Below, one piece after another: positions 8,199 to 16,732 of a stretch of DNA of 64,000 nucleotides. The notes under the pieces are model-generated. The model was not told where the DNA came from. It was given only the letters and a program-made list of their open reading frames with translations, and did no database searches. Both the position numbers and the translations under genes were made by a program. Position 1 is the first letter of the stretch, and each line of letters opens with the position of its first letter. Location: the NCBI RefSeq assembly GCF_030159055.1, contig NZ_BQXQ01000016.1:48251-112250 (forward strand), read 5' to 3'. This DNA comes from Acidovorax sp. SUPP3334. Lineage in GTDB: Bacteria; Pseudomonadota; Gammaproteobacteria; Burkholderiales; Burkholderiaceae_C.

Positions 8199-9635
8199 AT
8201 GCAGATCCGCCGCGCCACCAAGATCGTCGCCACCCTCGGGCCCGCTTCCAGCGACCCGCAACTGCTGGAGCAGATGATTCGTGCGGGGGTCAACGTCGTG
8301 CGGCTGAACTTCAGCCATGGGAAGGCGCAGGACCACATCGACCGTGCCATCGCCGTGCGCGAGGCGGCGCAGCGCGCCGGCCGCGAAGTGGCCATCATGG
8401 CCGACCTGCAGGGGCCGAAGATCCGGGTGGGCAAGTTCGCCGATGGCCGCGTGCAATTGCAGCCGGGTCAGGCTTTCATCCTCGACGCTTCGCGCACCGC
8501 GCCGGGCGATGACAACGGCGTGGGCCTCGACTACAAGGAGCTGCCGCGCGACGTGAAGGCCGGTGACGTGCTGCTGCTCAACGACGGGCTGATCGTGCTG
8601 GTGGTGAACGCCGTGCGCGGCGAAGAAGTGCACACCACCGTCAAGATCGGCGGCGAGCTGTCCAACAACAAGGGCATCAACAAGCAGGGCGGTGGGCTGA
8701 CGGCGCCGGCCCTCACCGCCAAGGACATGGAAGACATCCGCACCGCGATGAGCTTTCAGGCCGACTACGTGGCGGTGAGCTTTCCGAAGAACGCCACCGA
8801 CATGGAAATGGCGCGCCAGCTGTGCAACGTGGCAGCGGCCGAGTACCGGCACAAGCCGGGGCTGATCGCCAAGATCGAGCGCGCCGAGGCCGTGCCCCGG
8901 CTGGAGGAAATCCTGCGCGTGTCCGACGGCATCATGGTGGCGCGGGGCGATCTGGCCGTGGAGGTGGGCAACGCGGCTGTCCCAGCCCTGCAAAAGAAGA
9001 TGATCCGCATGGCGCGCGACATGGACAAGGTCGTCATCACCGCCACGCAGATGATGGAAAGCATGATCACCAACCCCGTGCCCACGCGTGCCGAGGTGAG
9101 CGACGTGGCCAATGCCGTGCTGGACGGCACCGACGCCGTGATGCTGAGCGCCGAGACCGCTGCGGGCAAATACCCGCTGGAGACGGTGGAGGAAATGGCC
9201 AAGATCTGCGCCGCCGCCGAGGCCGCGGAAGACCCCGAGCGCGATTCCGACTTCACCGGCCAGACGCTGGGCCGCATCGACCAGTCCATCGCCATGGGCG
9301 CGCTTTTCACGGCGCACCACCTGGGGGCCAAGGCCATCGTGGCCATGACGGAAAGCGGCTCCACCGCGCTGTGGATGAGCCGCCACCGCATCCATATTCC
9401 CATCTACGCGCTCACCCCCAAGGTGGCCACGCAGCGCAAGATGGCCATGTACCGCAACGTGCGCCCGCTGCTCATGGACACCAGTGCCGACCGCGACACC
9501 GCGCTGGAGCAGGCCGAGGGCCATCTCAAGAGCCGCAACATCGTGCAGCAGGGTGATCTTTACGCCATCACGTGCGGCGAGCCGATGGGCGCACCGGGCG
9601 GAACCAATATGCTGAAGATCTGCCGCGCCAGCTGA
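8199..9635 (+). CDS. pyk: Pyruvate kinase
   Basis: Converts phosphoenolpyruvate and ADP to pyruvate and ATP; last step of glycolysis. The 478-aa sequence begins RRATKIVATLGPAS and contains NFSHG, the MADLQGPKIRVG motif and the signature IMVARGDLAVEVG (metal-binding Glu in LIAKIER). ITATQMMESMI and the C-terminal regulatory domain follow. The first ATG with its GAGAGAG ribosome-binding site is taken as the start. Its 3' end overlaps the convergent PAP2 gene by 68 bases. The 200 bases upstream (7999-8198) hold no gene I can support. Confidence 0.96.
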   Translation: MQIRRATKIVATLGPASSDPQLLEQMIRAGVNVVRLNFSHGKAQDHIDRAIAVREAAQRAGREVAIMADLQGPKIRVGKFADGRVQLQPGQAFILDASRTAPGDDNGVGLDYKELPRDVKAGDVLLLNDGLIVLVVNAVRGEEVHTTVKIGGELSNNKGINKQGGGLTAPALTAKDMEDIRTAMSFQADYVAVSFPKNATDMEMARQLCNVAAAEYRHKPGLIAKIERAEAVPRLEEILRVSDGIMVARGDLAVEVGNAAVPALQKKMIRMARDMDKVVITATQMMESMITNPVPTRAEVSDVANAVLDGTDAVMLSAETAAGKYPLETVEEMAKICAAAEAAEDPERDSDFTGQTLGRIDQSIAMGALFTAHHLGAKAIVAMTESGSTALWMSRHRIHIPIYALTPKVATQRKMAMYRNVRPLLMDTSADRDTALEQAEGHLKSRNIVQQGDLYAITCGEPMGAPGGTNMLKICRAS

Positions 9636-10161
9636 GCAGGTGGCGCAGCATGGCCCTGGTGGCCAGGGCGCTCGCGCAGCCGGTCAGGGCCCCCGCCAGC
9701 ACGTCAGCAGGAAAGTGCACGCCCAGGCAGACCCGGCTCCAGGCCACGGCCGCCGCCAGTCCGAACGCGACCCACTTCCAGGGCGCGTGGCGTCGATGCA
9801 GTCCCAGCGCCAAGCCCTGGGCCAGCGCGAAAGCACCGGTGGCATGCATGCTGGGAAAGCCCGCGCGAACGCCATGCTCGATCCACTGGATGCCGATGCC
9901 CAACTGTGCGGGGCGGGGCATGGGAACCCATGCGCGCATGCCGCGTGCGGCGCACCAGGCAACCACCAGTGCCGCCAGGCCCAGCATGAGTGCCTGGCGC
10001 AGCCGGTGGCTGCCAAAGCCCAGGCCGGCGGCCACCAGCAGGCCCGCCAGGACGGGCAAGCCTTGCGACAGCCAGCGAGCGGCGGTCACGATGCCCGCCG
10101 GGGTCGCTGCCGTGGCGTTCACGGCCGTGAAAAGAGCCAGTTCAATGGACAGCATGGGCAT
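9568..10161 (-). CDS. PAP2-family membrane phosphatase (shorter)
   Basis: A 197-aa integral membrane phosphatase of the PAP2 superfamily (lipid phosphate substrates). Motifs seen: MPRP (end of KX6RP, with Arg in place of the leading Lys), PSMHATG (the PSGH-equivalent, with the middle His) and SRVCLGVHFPADVLAG (SRX5HX3D complete). Hydrophobic helices run throughout. Its start overlaps the 3' end of the upstream PAP2 gene by 20 bases; an ATG two codons later is equally possible. Its last 22 codons lie antisense to the end of pyk. Likely substrates are undecaprenyl pyrophosphate or lipid A phosphates; the sequence does not decide. Confidence 0.87.
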   Translation of the reverse strand: MPMLSIELALFTAVNATAATPAGIVTAARWLSQGLPVLAGLLVAAGLGFGSHRLRQALMLGLAALVVAWCAARGMRAWVPMPRPAQLGIGIQWIEHGVRAGFPSMHATGAFALAQGLALGLHRRHAPWKWVAFGLAAAVAWSRVCLGVHFPADVLAGALTGCASALATRAMLRHLLSWRGRSSAYWFRPVRPSARRT

Positions 10162-10912
10162 CGATCTCGTCGGGCAGCTGGCTGTCCAGTTCCGGGAAAT
10201 GCCGGCGCATCATGTGTCCCCCGAGGTCGCAAAGCCAGCCCGTCATCCAGCAGAACCAGCCAGTCCACAACGTGTGGCTGGTGAAATGCGCCCCCCGTGC
10301 CTGCTGTGCCAGTCCCAGGACCACGCCAGCGGCCAAGGCACCGGCGAGCCACCAGAGCGCAAAGCGTGGCGCTTTGTGGCGCAGGGCGAAATACCCACCG
10401 AGGAATGCGAAGCCGGCCGAGGCATGCCCTGCGGGAAAGCAGTGGCCGCCGCCGCCGTCCATTACGCCCAGGGCCCAATGCGAGGCATAGCGCGCCACGC
10501 CGCCGAACTCCGCCAGGTCCCAGGGGCAGCTGGTGGTGCTGCTCTGCTTGAGCAGTGCAATCACTCCCAGCGACAGCAGAGCGCTGATCGCCATCTGCAC
10601 CCGCTCGCCATGGCCCAGCCGGCGCAGCACGCCCACCGGCCACCACACGCCGACCGCAAGCACCAGCACCAGCACCCAGCCCAGCCGCCGCGCGCCTTCG
10701 TGCAGGACGCGCACGAAAAGCCACTGGTCGCGCAGGGGAAAGCCCTGCGACGAGCCGAACAGGCGGGCCAGATCGAGGTCCAGGCCCGAGGTGTCCCAGG
10801 CGATGAGTGCGGCCAGGATGGCCAGTGCCCAAGCCAGCGGTTGAAGCGAAGGGGCGGAAGGGGCGGCAGGGCGCGCGGCGGGCGCGGCGCCGGAGGGGGC
10901 GGTGATCGGCAT
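10142..10912 (-). CDS. PAP2-family membrane phosphatase (longer, lipid A phosphatase-like)
   Basis: A 256-aa protein with six or so hydrophobic helices after a Pro/Ala-rich N-terminus. Motifs: KQSSTTSCPWDL (variant KX6RP), CFPAGHASAGF (PXGH) and RGAHFTSHTLWTGW, in which Trp replaces the usual last Asp. This variant is common in PAP2 proteins beside PmrAB-type regulators and fits a lipid A or membrane-lipid phosphatase. It begins 25 bases from a CTTAAC direct repeat and is divergent from the two-component genes, so it is a likely target of that system. It is translationally coupled to the second PAP2 gene. Confidence 0.87.
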   Translation of the reverse strand: MPITAPSGAAPAARPAAPSAPSLQPLAWALAILAALIAWDTSGLDLDLARLFGSSQGFPLRDQWLFVRVLHEGARRLGWVLVLVLAVGVWWPVGVLRRLGHGERVQMAISALLSLGVIALLKQSSTTSCPWDLAEFGGVARYASHWALGVMDGGGGHCFPAGHASAGFAFLGGYFALRHKAPRFALWWLAGALAAGVVLGLAQQARGAHFTSHTLWTGWFCWMTGWLCDLGGHMMRRHFPELDSQLPDEIDAHAVH

Positions 10913-10936
10913 GGGGGCGGACGATAGGCAGCCGCT

Positions 10937-10953
10937 CTTAACGCCGTCTTAAC
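10937..10953. promoter_or_regulatory. CTTAAC-N5-CTTAAC direct repeat (PmrA-type box)
   Basis: Two identical CTTAAC half-sites start 11 bases apart, the spacing used by OmpR-family regulators and very close to the enterobacterial PmrA box CTTAAG-N5-CTTAAG. It lies between the divergent PAP2 genes (25 bases away) and the response regulator gene (82 bases away). Confidence 0.6.
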
Positions 10954-11035
10954 GAGGCAGGCGGCGATGGGTGGACGGCCCGCGCGGTGGCCGGAGTTTT
11001 GATGGGCCTGCGCATCGCGGTGACAATCGCCCCCT

Positions 11036-11737
11036 ATGCGAATCCTCGTGGTCGAAGACGATGCGGGCATTGCCGACGGCCTGCGCACCAACCTGCACCA
11101 GCGCGGCTATGCGGTGGACGTGTGTTCCAGCGTGGCGACCGCCTGGAGTGCGCTGCGCATGGAGCGGTTCGACGCCGTGCTGCTGGACCTCGGCCTGCCC
11201 GACGGCGACGGCGCCCAACTGCTGCGGCGGCTGCGCCACAGCCCTGCCGGGACGGCAGGCGCGGCCACGCTGCCCGATCCGGCCATGCCGGTACTGATCC
11301 TCACGGCCAGGGACCAGGTGCACCAGCGCATCGCCGGGCTGGACGAGGGCGCCGACGACTACCTGGCCAAGCCCTTCGATGTGGACGAGCTGGAAGCCCG
11401 CCTGCGCGCCCTGCTGCGCCGCGCCGCGGGCCGGGCGTCACCCACCATCCGCCATGGCGACCTGGAGGTGGACCCCGCCGCGCGCACGGTGCGACAGGCC
11501 GGCCAGCAGGTGGACATGTCCCCGCGCGAGTTTTCAGTGCTGCTGGTGCTGCTCGAATCGCGCGGCCGGGTGCTGTCTCGCCAGCAGATCGAGGAAAGCC
11601 TCTACAACTGGGAAAGTGCCGTGGAAAGCAATGCCGTGGAAGTGCACATCCACCACCTGCGCCGCAAGCTCGGCAGCGCACGCATCCAGACCATGCGCGG
11701 CGTGGGCTATTTCATGCCGACGGAGGACGCGGCATGA
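11036..11737 (+). CDS. OmpR-family response regulator, PmrA/QseB-like
   Basis: A 233-aa DNA-binding response regulator. The receiver domain (1-130) has the acidic pocket E7/D8/D9, phosphoacceptor D51 in LLDLGLPDGDG, LILTARD and the conserved Lys in LAKPFD. The winged-helix domain carries SPREFSVLLVLLE and ends HIHHLRRKLG...MRGVGYF. A linker insertion of about 12 residues (HSPAGTAGAATLPDP) sits after helix 3 of the receiver. GACAAT at 11022-11027 could be its -10 box, which would give a very short or absent leader. It is coupled to the kinase gene by an ATGA overlap. The PmrA-like assignment is an inference from the flanking box and PAP2 genes. Confidence 0.92.
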   Translation: MRILVVEDDAGIADGLRTNLHQRGYAVDVCSSVATAWSALRMERFDAVLLDLGLPDGDGAQLLRRLRHSPAGTAGAATLPDPAMPVLILTARDQVHQRIAGLDEGADDYLAKPFDVDELEARLRALLRRAAGRASPTIRHGDLEVDPAARTVRQAGQQVDMSPREFSVLLVLLESRGRVLSRQQIEESLYNWESAVESNAVEVHIHHLRRKLGSARIQTMRGVGYFMPTEDAA

Positions 11738-13143
11738 ACCCCTCCGAACTTTCCCCGGCCGCGCCCTCCGTGTCGGCGTCCGCAGCCGCGCCGCCGGCCC
11801 GGCGCGGCTCGCTCATGCGGCGCCTGCTGGTGTGGACACTGGGGGCGCTGATCCTGGTGTGGGGCACCTTCGTGGGCCTGGGCTACCAGACCGGCGTGCA
11901 CGAGGCGGACGAACTGACCGACGGGCATCTGGCAAGCGTGGCCGCGCTGCTGCTCAATCTGCGCGCCTCCGACGGGGTGGAGCCGTCGCTGGCCACGCAG
12001 CGCGCGCCCACGCCATGGCTCAAGGCGCACGACTACCAGCAGTCGCTCAGCGTCGTGCTGTGGGGGGCGGACGGGCAACTGCTGTCGCGCACGGGCAGCG
12101 TGCCGCTTCCCGCTTTCAATCAGCCGGACGGCTTCGCCGACCTGCAGCTCGGCGAGCCGCCCGTGGCCTGGCGCGGCTTTTCGCAATGGGACGCGGCCCA
12201 TGGCCGAAAGATCATGGTGCTGCTGAATCTGGATGAGCGCGATGACTTGGCCGACGACATCGCCGGCCAGATCATCGAGCCCGGGCTGTGGCTGCTGCCG
12301 GTGGTGGCCCTCGCGCTGGGGCTGGCGGTGCGGCGCGGCCTGCGCCCGCTGTATTCGCTGTCGGACGCGGTGGCGCGGCTGGACGTGGTGCGCGCCGAGC
12401 GGCTGGAGGCCGGCAACGCCCCGCGCGAACTCGATCCGATGGTCGTCTCGATCAACACGCTGCTGGACCGCCAGCAGGCGGCGCTGGCGCGTGAGCGCCG
12501 GCTGGCCAACGAGGTGGCGCACGAGTTGCGCACGCCGCTGTCGTCCATCGTGCTGCAGGCGCGGGCGCTGGACGGCGGCCTTTCCGGGCCGGAGCAGGCC
12601 CAGGCGCTGGCCCGCATCGGGCAGGACGCACTGCGCGCCGGGCATGTGCTCAACCAGCTGCTGGCCCTGGCCCGTGCCAGCCGCACCCAGCTGCACGAGG
12701 CCGCCTCGCCCGTCGATCTGGCCGAGCTGGCGCGCCGGGTGAGCGCCGACTACGCCCAGGCCGCCTGGGCGCGCGAGGGCAGCATCTCGGTCGCTGCGCC
12801 TGCCGCCCTGGTCTGGCACGGCAACGCGGTGCTGCTGGAGATTGCGCTGCGCAATCTGCTCGAAAACGCCCTCAAGCACACGCCGCACGGCACGCGCATC
12901 GAGGTGCAACTGGGGCAGTCCGACAGCGGTGCGCCCTGGGTTCAGGTGTGCGACGACGGCGGCCGCGACCGCGCGCAGGGCGCGGCGCCCGCCCCGGTGG
13001 ACAGCCTGCACCTGGGACACGAGATCATTGCGCGCGTGGCCGAGGCCCACGGGGCCCGCTTCGGCGCGAGCGATGCGCCGCCGCCCTTCACCACCAGCTA
13101 CCGTCTGGAATTCACGGAGTCCATGGCCGGGCCGCCGGGATAA
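11734..13143 (+). CDS. Sensor histidine kinase, PmrB/QseC-like
   Basis: A 469-aa inner-membrane kinase partnered with the upstream regulator. It has a first membrane helix about residues 30-52, a periplasmic domain of about 130 residues and a second helix near 187-205. The H-box is [13 protein letters not shown] with phospho-His near residue 263, and the N-box is [13 protein letters not shown] near 378. The G1 box is degenerate (CDDGGRD in place of DxGxG) and the glycine-rich ATP lid is replaced by an Ala/Pro segment before [17 protein letters not shown]. Some Burkholderiales kinases share this reduced lid, so activity is not excluded. The periplasmic signal is unknown. Confidence 0.9.
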   Translation: MNPSELSPAAPSVSASAAAPPARRGSLMRRLLVWTLGALILVWGTFVGLGYQTGVHEADELTDGHLASVAALLLNLRASDGVEPSLATQRAPTPWLKAHDYQQSLSVVLWGADGQLLSRTGSVPLPAFNQPDGFADLQLGEPPVAWRGFSQWDAAHGRKIMVLLNLDERDDLADDIAGQIIEPGLWLLPVVALALGLAVRRGLRPLYSLSDAVARLDVVRAERLEAGNAPRELDPMVVSINTLLDRQQAALARERRLANEVAHELRTPLSSIVLQARALDGGLSGPEQAQALARIGQDALRAGHVLNQLLALARASRTQLHEAASPVDLAELARRVSADYAQAAWAREGSISVAAPAALVWHGNAVLLEIALRNLLENALKHTPHGTRIEVQLGQSDSGAPWVQVCDDGGRDRAQGAAPAPVDSLHLGHEIIARVAEAHGARFGASDAPPPFTTSYRLEFTESMAGPPG

Positions 13144-13146
13144 AAT
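13141..13146 (+). promoter_or_regulatory. Candidate -10 box of fba
   Basis: TAAAAT followed by CGCCGG, overlapping the stop codon of the kinase gene and 87 bases before the aldolase start. No clear -35. Confidence 0.4.
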
Positions 13147-13180
13147 CGCCGGTTACGAAGCGGTTACCGCCGCGATCGCC

Positions 13181-13200
13181 GGCCCCCCGAGGGGGCCTTT
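13181..13200 (+). terminator. GC hairpin with short T run
   Basis: GGCCCCC-CGA-GGGGGCC followed by TTT. It could end the two-component transcript, or act as an attenuator in the leader if the fba promoter lies at 13141. Confidence 0.45.
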
Positions 13201-13232
13201 GTGCCTTCCCCACCATTGAACGGACCCATCCC

Positions 13233-14297
13233 ATGCCTCTCGTCTCGATGCGCGAATTGCTCGACCATGCCGCAGAAAACCGCTACGGCATTCCCGCTTT
13301 CAACGTGAACAATCTGGAGCAGGTCCAGGCCGTCATGGCCGCCGCCGACGAGACGGGCGCTCCCGTCATCCTTCAGGCCAGCGCCGGTGCCCGCAAGTAC
13401 GCTGGCGAGGCTTTCATCAAGCACCTGATCCAGGCCGCCGTCGAAGCCTATCCGCACATTCCCCTGGTCATGCACCAGGACCACGGCCAGAACCCCGCCG
13501 TGTGCCAGGGCGCGATCGACCTGGGCTTTTCCTCCGTGATGATGGACGGCTCGCTCGAAGCCGACGGTAAGACCATCGCCAGCTACGAGTACAACGTGGA
13601 CGTGACGCGCAAGGTCGTGGACATGGCGCACAAGGTCGGCGTCACGGTCGAGGGCGAACTGGGCTGCCTGGGCTCGCTGGAAACCATGAAGGGCGACAAG
13701 GAAGACGGCCACGGCACCGACGCCACCATGACGCGCGAACAACTGCTGACCGACCCCGAGCAGGCCGCCGACTTCGTGAAGCGCACCCAGCTCGACGCGC
13801 TGGCCATCGCCATCGGCACGAGCCACGGCGCCTACAAGTTCACGCGCAAGCCCACCGGCGACATCCTGGCCATCGACCGCATCCAGGAAATCCACCGCCG
13901 CATCCCCAACACCCACCTCGTGATGCACGGCAGCTCCAGCGTGCCGCAGGAGTTGCTGGAAATCATTCGCCAGTACGGCGGCAACATGAAGGAAACCTAC
14001 GGCGTGCCCGTCGAGGAAATCCAGAAGGCCATCCAGATCGGCGTGCGCAAGATCAACATCGACACCGACATCCGCCTGGCCATGACCGGCGCGGTGCGCA
14101 AGTTCCTGGCCGAGAATCCCGAAAAGTTCGACGCCCGCGAATGGCTCAAGCCCGCGCGCGAGGCCGCCAAGGCCATCTGCAAGCAGCGCTACATCGAGTT
14201 CGGCTGCGAAGGCCAGGCGCCCAAGATCAAGGGCCACAGCCTGCAAGTGGTGGCCGGCCAGTACGCTGCGGGCGCGCTGGCCCAGGTGGTGAACTGA
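13233..14297 (+). CDS. fba: Class II fructose-bisphosphate aldolase
   Basis: Zinc-dependent aldolase of glycolysis/gluconeogenesis splitting fructose 1,6-bisphosphate. The 354-aa length fits the Calvin-type (FbaA/CbbA) subfamily. Seen: GIPAFNVNN near the N-terminus, MHQDHGQNP with the catalytic Asp and a zinc His, [33 protein letters not shown] and [17 protein letters not shown] [11 protein letters not shown] for phosphate binding. The start is the ATG giving [13 protein letters not shown], the usual beginning in this family. A strong double hairpin follows the stop. Transketolase, pyruvate kinase and aldolase all lie within 14 kb, a central-carbon grouping. Confidence 0.96.
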   Translation: MPLVSMRELLDHAAENRYGIPAFNVNNLEQVQAVMAAADETGAPVILQASAGARKYAGEAFIKHLIQAAVEAYPHIPLVMHQDHGQNPAVCQGAIDLGFSSVMMDGSLEADGKTIASYEYNVDVTRKVVDMAHKVGVTVEGELGCLGSLETMKGDKEDGHGTDATMTREQLLTDPEQAADFVKRTQLDALAIAIGTSHGAYKFTRKPTGDILAIDRIQEIHRRIPNTHLVMHGSSSVPQELLEIIRQYGGNMKETYGVPVEEIQKAIQIGVRKINIDTDIRLAMTGAVRKFLAENPEKFDAREWLKPAREAAKAICKQRYIEFGCEGQAPKIKGHSLQVVAGQYAAGALAQVVN

Positions 14298-14302
14298 CGG
14301 AC

Positions 14303-14340
14303 CCTGCCGTGCGGGAGCGCTCGTGCTCCCGCACGGCAGG
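14303..14340 (+). terminator. Perfect 16-bp inverted repeat after fba
   Basis: CCTGCCGTGCGGGAGC, a six-base loop, then its exact reverse complement. It has no T run of its own but abuts a second hairpin, and it starts five bases after the stop. Confidence 0.6.
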
Positions 14341-14370
14341 CCCGGCGCATTCGCGTGCGCCGGGCCTTTG
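14338..14370 (+). terminator. Rho-independent terminator after fba
   Basis: AGGCCCGGCGCA - TTCGCG - TGCGCCGGGCCT with following TTG. The 12-bp stem shares three bases with the preceding hairpin, so the two structures compete slightly at their junction. Confidence 0.7.
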
Positions 14371-14464
14371 CCATTGGGGCGTGGCGGTGCGCTGAAGCGC
14401 ATCGGGTAAGCTCGGGCGCAGTGAGCGGAGATCGCCGAGCACAGCCAGCCGGGAGACAGACAAC

Positions 14465-15580
14465 ATGCAGATAGGTGTACCAGCCGAGTCCATGGTTGGA
14501 GAAACCCGGGTCGCCGCGACGCCGGAGACTGTCAAGAAGCTCAAGGCCCAGGGCCACGCGGTGCGTGTCCAGACGGGCGCCGGCGTGGCCGCCAGCGTGC
14601 CCGATGCCGCCTATGCCGCCGTGGGTGCTGAGATCGTGGACGCCGCCTCCGCCTGGGGCGCCGACCTGGTGCTCAAGGTCCGCTGCCCCACCGAATCCGA
14701 AATGCCCCTGCTGCGCCCCGGCGCCACGCTGGTTGGCATGCTCAATCCCTTCGACGCGGCCGGCCTGCAGCGGCTGGCCCAGGCCGGCACCACCGCCTAT
14801 GCCCTGGAAGCGGCGCCCCGCACCACGCGCGCCCAGAGCATGGACGTGCTGTCTTCCCAGGCCAACATCGCCGGCTACAAGGCCGTGATGATCGCGGCCG
14901 ACAAATACCAGCGCTTCTTTCCCATGCTCATGACCGCCGCCGGCACGGTGAAGGCCGCGCGCGTGGTGGTGCTGGGCGTCGGCGTCGCGGGCCTGCAAGC
15001 CATCGCCACGGCCAAGCGGCTGGGCGCGGTGATCGAAGCCTCCGACGTGCGGCCCTCGGTCAAGGACCAGGTGGAATCGCTGGGCGCGAAGTTCATCGAC
15101 GTGCCGTTCGAAACCGACGAAGAGAAAGACGCCGCCCAGGGCTCCGGCGGCTACGCGCGCCCCATGCCGCCCGGCTGGCTCGAGCGCCAGAGGGGCGAGG
15201 TGGCCAAGCGCGTGGCCCAGGCCGATGTCGTCATCACCACCGCGCTCATTCCCGGCCGGCCCGCGCCCGTGCTCGTCACCGAGGCGATGGTCGAGTCGAT
15301 GAAGCCGGGCTCGGTGATCGTCGATCTGGCCGCTCCCCAGGGCGGCAATTGCCCGCTGACCGAAGCCGGCCAGACCGTGGTGCGCCACGGCGTGACCCTG
15401 GTCGGTGAAACCAACTTGCCCGCGCTGGTCGCGGCCGATGCCTCCGCGCTCTATGCGCGCAACGTGCTCGATTTCCTCAAGCTCATCATCAACCCCGAAG
15501 GGGCCCTGCACGTGGACCGGCAAGACGACATCGTCGCTGCCTGCCTCGTGGCCCATGAAGGCGCGGTCACCCGCGCATGA
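14465..15580 (+). CDS. pntAA: NAD(P) transhydrogenase subunit alpha, domain I
   Basis: NAD(H)-binding soluble part (dI) of the proton-pumping transhydrogenase, which uses the proton gradient to make NADPH. The 371-aa protein starts MQIGVPAE and has KYQRFFPMLMTAAGTVKAA, the Rossmann motif VLGVGVAGLQAIATAKRLGA and EASDVRPSVKDQVESLGA. It lacks the transmembrane part, which is encoded separately downstream, the usual split form in beta-proteobacteria. Unusually, a lipoprotein gene sits between it and the membrane part. Confidence 0.94.
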   Translation: MQIGVPAESMVGETRVAATPETVKKLKAQGHAVRVQTGAGVAASVPDAAYAAVGAEIVDAASAWGADLVLKVRCPTESEMPLLRPGATLVGMLNPFDAAGLQRLAQAGTTAYALEAAPRTTRAQSMDVLSSQANIAGYKAVMIAADKYQRFFPMLMTAAGTVKAARVVVLGVGVAGLQAIATAKRLGAVIEASDVRPSVKDQVESLGAKFIDVPFETDEEKDAAQGSGGYARPMPPGWLERQRGEVAKRVAQADVVITTALIPGRPAPVLVTEAMVESMKPGSVIVDLAAPQGGNCPLTEAGQTVVRHGVTLVGETNLPALVAADASALYARNVLDFLKLIINPEGALHVDRQDDIVAACLVAHEGAVTRA

Positions 15581-15596
15581 CAAGACAAGTATTCCT

Positions 15597-16352
15597 GTGA
15601 AGACCCGGCTTATCCCCCAGCTCCCCCTGTCCCGTCTGTCCCGCCGCCTCGGCGGCCCGCTGCTCGCCATCGCGGCCCTCTGCGGCCTCGCCGCCTGCGC
15701 GCCGGTGCAGCCCGCGCTGCCCCACGTCGGCCGCGCCCAGCTCGACCTGCCGCCTGGCGACTGGGAAGTGCTGGGCCGCCGCGATGAAGTCATCGACGTG
15801 CTGCCCGACGACACCGCCGCCGACCTGCCCACGCAGATGACCGCCATGGGCCTTCGCGGCCCCGGCAAGGACCGCCCGCTGCTGGCCGTGCTGCTGGTGC
15901 AGACCAACAGCACCAACTTCCCGCGCGACACCACCCTCTGGACCGCCCCCTGCACCGAGCAGCAGGGCGTGTTCGTCGAGGACAAGGCGCAGGGCAGCCC
16001 CGCGCGGATCGACTGCCTGCGCTACAAGCGCCGCGCCGACACCGAGGACTACCTTGCCAAGAACCGCCCTTCGGTGGCGCAGTGGCTGGCGATGAACAAG
16101 GCTGCGCCGGCCAAGCCTTACTCGCACGTGTTCTTTCGCTACGCCACCAACGGCGGCGCCTTCATCTCCGTCGATGCGGTGGTCGATCAGCGACTGCTGC
16201 GCCCGCCCACGCGGGACAACGAAGCGTTTCTTCGCGCTGGCCGCCCTGCGCTCGAATGGGGCGACAAGATGGCGCAGGCCGCGCGCTTGAGCACTTCGAT
16301 GATGGACGGCCGGCTGGTCGTGCCGCCGTTTCCGATCGCCCCGCCCCAGTAG
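15597..16352 (+). CDS. Uncharacterised lipoprotein inside the transhydrogenase operon
   Basis: A 251-aa protein with a lipoprotein signal: basic N-terminus, hydrophobic segment PLLAIAALCGLA and lipobox LAAC near residue 34. No family recognised. The start is taken as GTG at 15597, 16 bases after the pntAA stop; no ATG in this frame precedes the signal peptide except within pntAA. The mature part contains GDWEVLGRRDEVIDVLPDD and SHVFFRYATNGGAFISVDAVVDQ. The gap to the next gene is 26 bases with a good ribosome-binding site, so it is probably co-transcribed with the pnt genes. A role in the transhydrogenase is not shown by the sequence. Confidence 0.8.
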   Translation: MKTRLIPQLPLSRLSRRLGGPLLAIAALCGLAACAPVQPALPHVGRAQLDLPPGDWEVLGRRDEVIDVLPDDTAADLPTQMTAMGLRGPGKDRPLLAVLLVQTNSTNFPRDTTLWTAPCTEQQGVFVEDKAQGSPARIDCLRYKRRADTEDYLAKNRPSVAQWLAMNKAAPAKPYSHVFFRYATNGGAFISVDAVVDQRLLRPPTRDNEAFLRAGRPALEWGDKMAQAARLSTSMMDGRLVVPPFPIAPPQ

Positions 16353-16378
16353 TTCGTTCGCTCTCAAGGAGTGCTGCC

Positions 16379-16732
16379 ATGGATGCCGTTTCCCCCACGC
16401 TGATCAACCTGATCATCTTCGTACTGGCCATCTATGTCGGCTACCACGTGGTGTGGACCGTGACCCCGGCCCTGCACACGCCGTTGATGGCCGTGACCAA
16501 CGCGATATCGGCCATCGTCATCGTCGGCGCCATGCTGGCCGCGGCGCTCACGGAAACGACGCTGGGCAAGACCATGGGCGTGCTCGCGGTGGCGCTCGCT
16601 GCGGTGAACGTGTTCGGCGGTTTTCTCGTCACGCGGCGCATGCTGGAGATGTTCCGAAAAAAGGAACGCAAGGCGGCTCCCGCCCCCACCGGCACGGTGG
16701 CTGACGAGAAGGTCAAGAAGGCCGCACCATGA
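16379..16732 (+). CDS. pntAB: NAD(P) transhydrogenase subunit alpha, membrane part
   Basis: Membrane segment (dII, alpha side) of the transhydrogenase. The 117-aa protein has three or four hydrophobic helices (NLIIFVLAIYVGYHVVW, TNAISAIVIVGAMLAAAL, LAVALAAVNVFGGFLVTRRML) with the family-typical HTPLMAVTNAISAIVIVGA. A charged Lys/Ala tail follows. Ribosome-binding site AAGGAG lies at 16366-16371. The stop overlaps the pntB start (ATGA), so expression is tightly linked to the beta subunit. Confidence 0.94.
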   Translation: MDAVSPTLINLIIFVLAIYVGYHVVWTVTPALHTPLMAVTNAISAIVIVGAMLAAALTETTLGKTMGVLAVALAAVNVFGGFLVTRRMLEMFRKKERKAAPAPTGTVADEKVKKAAP

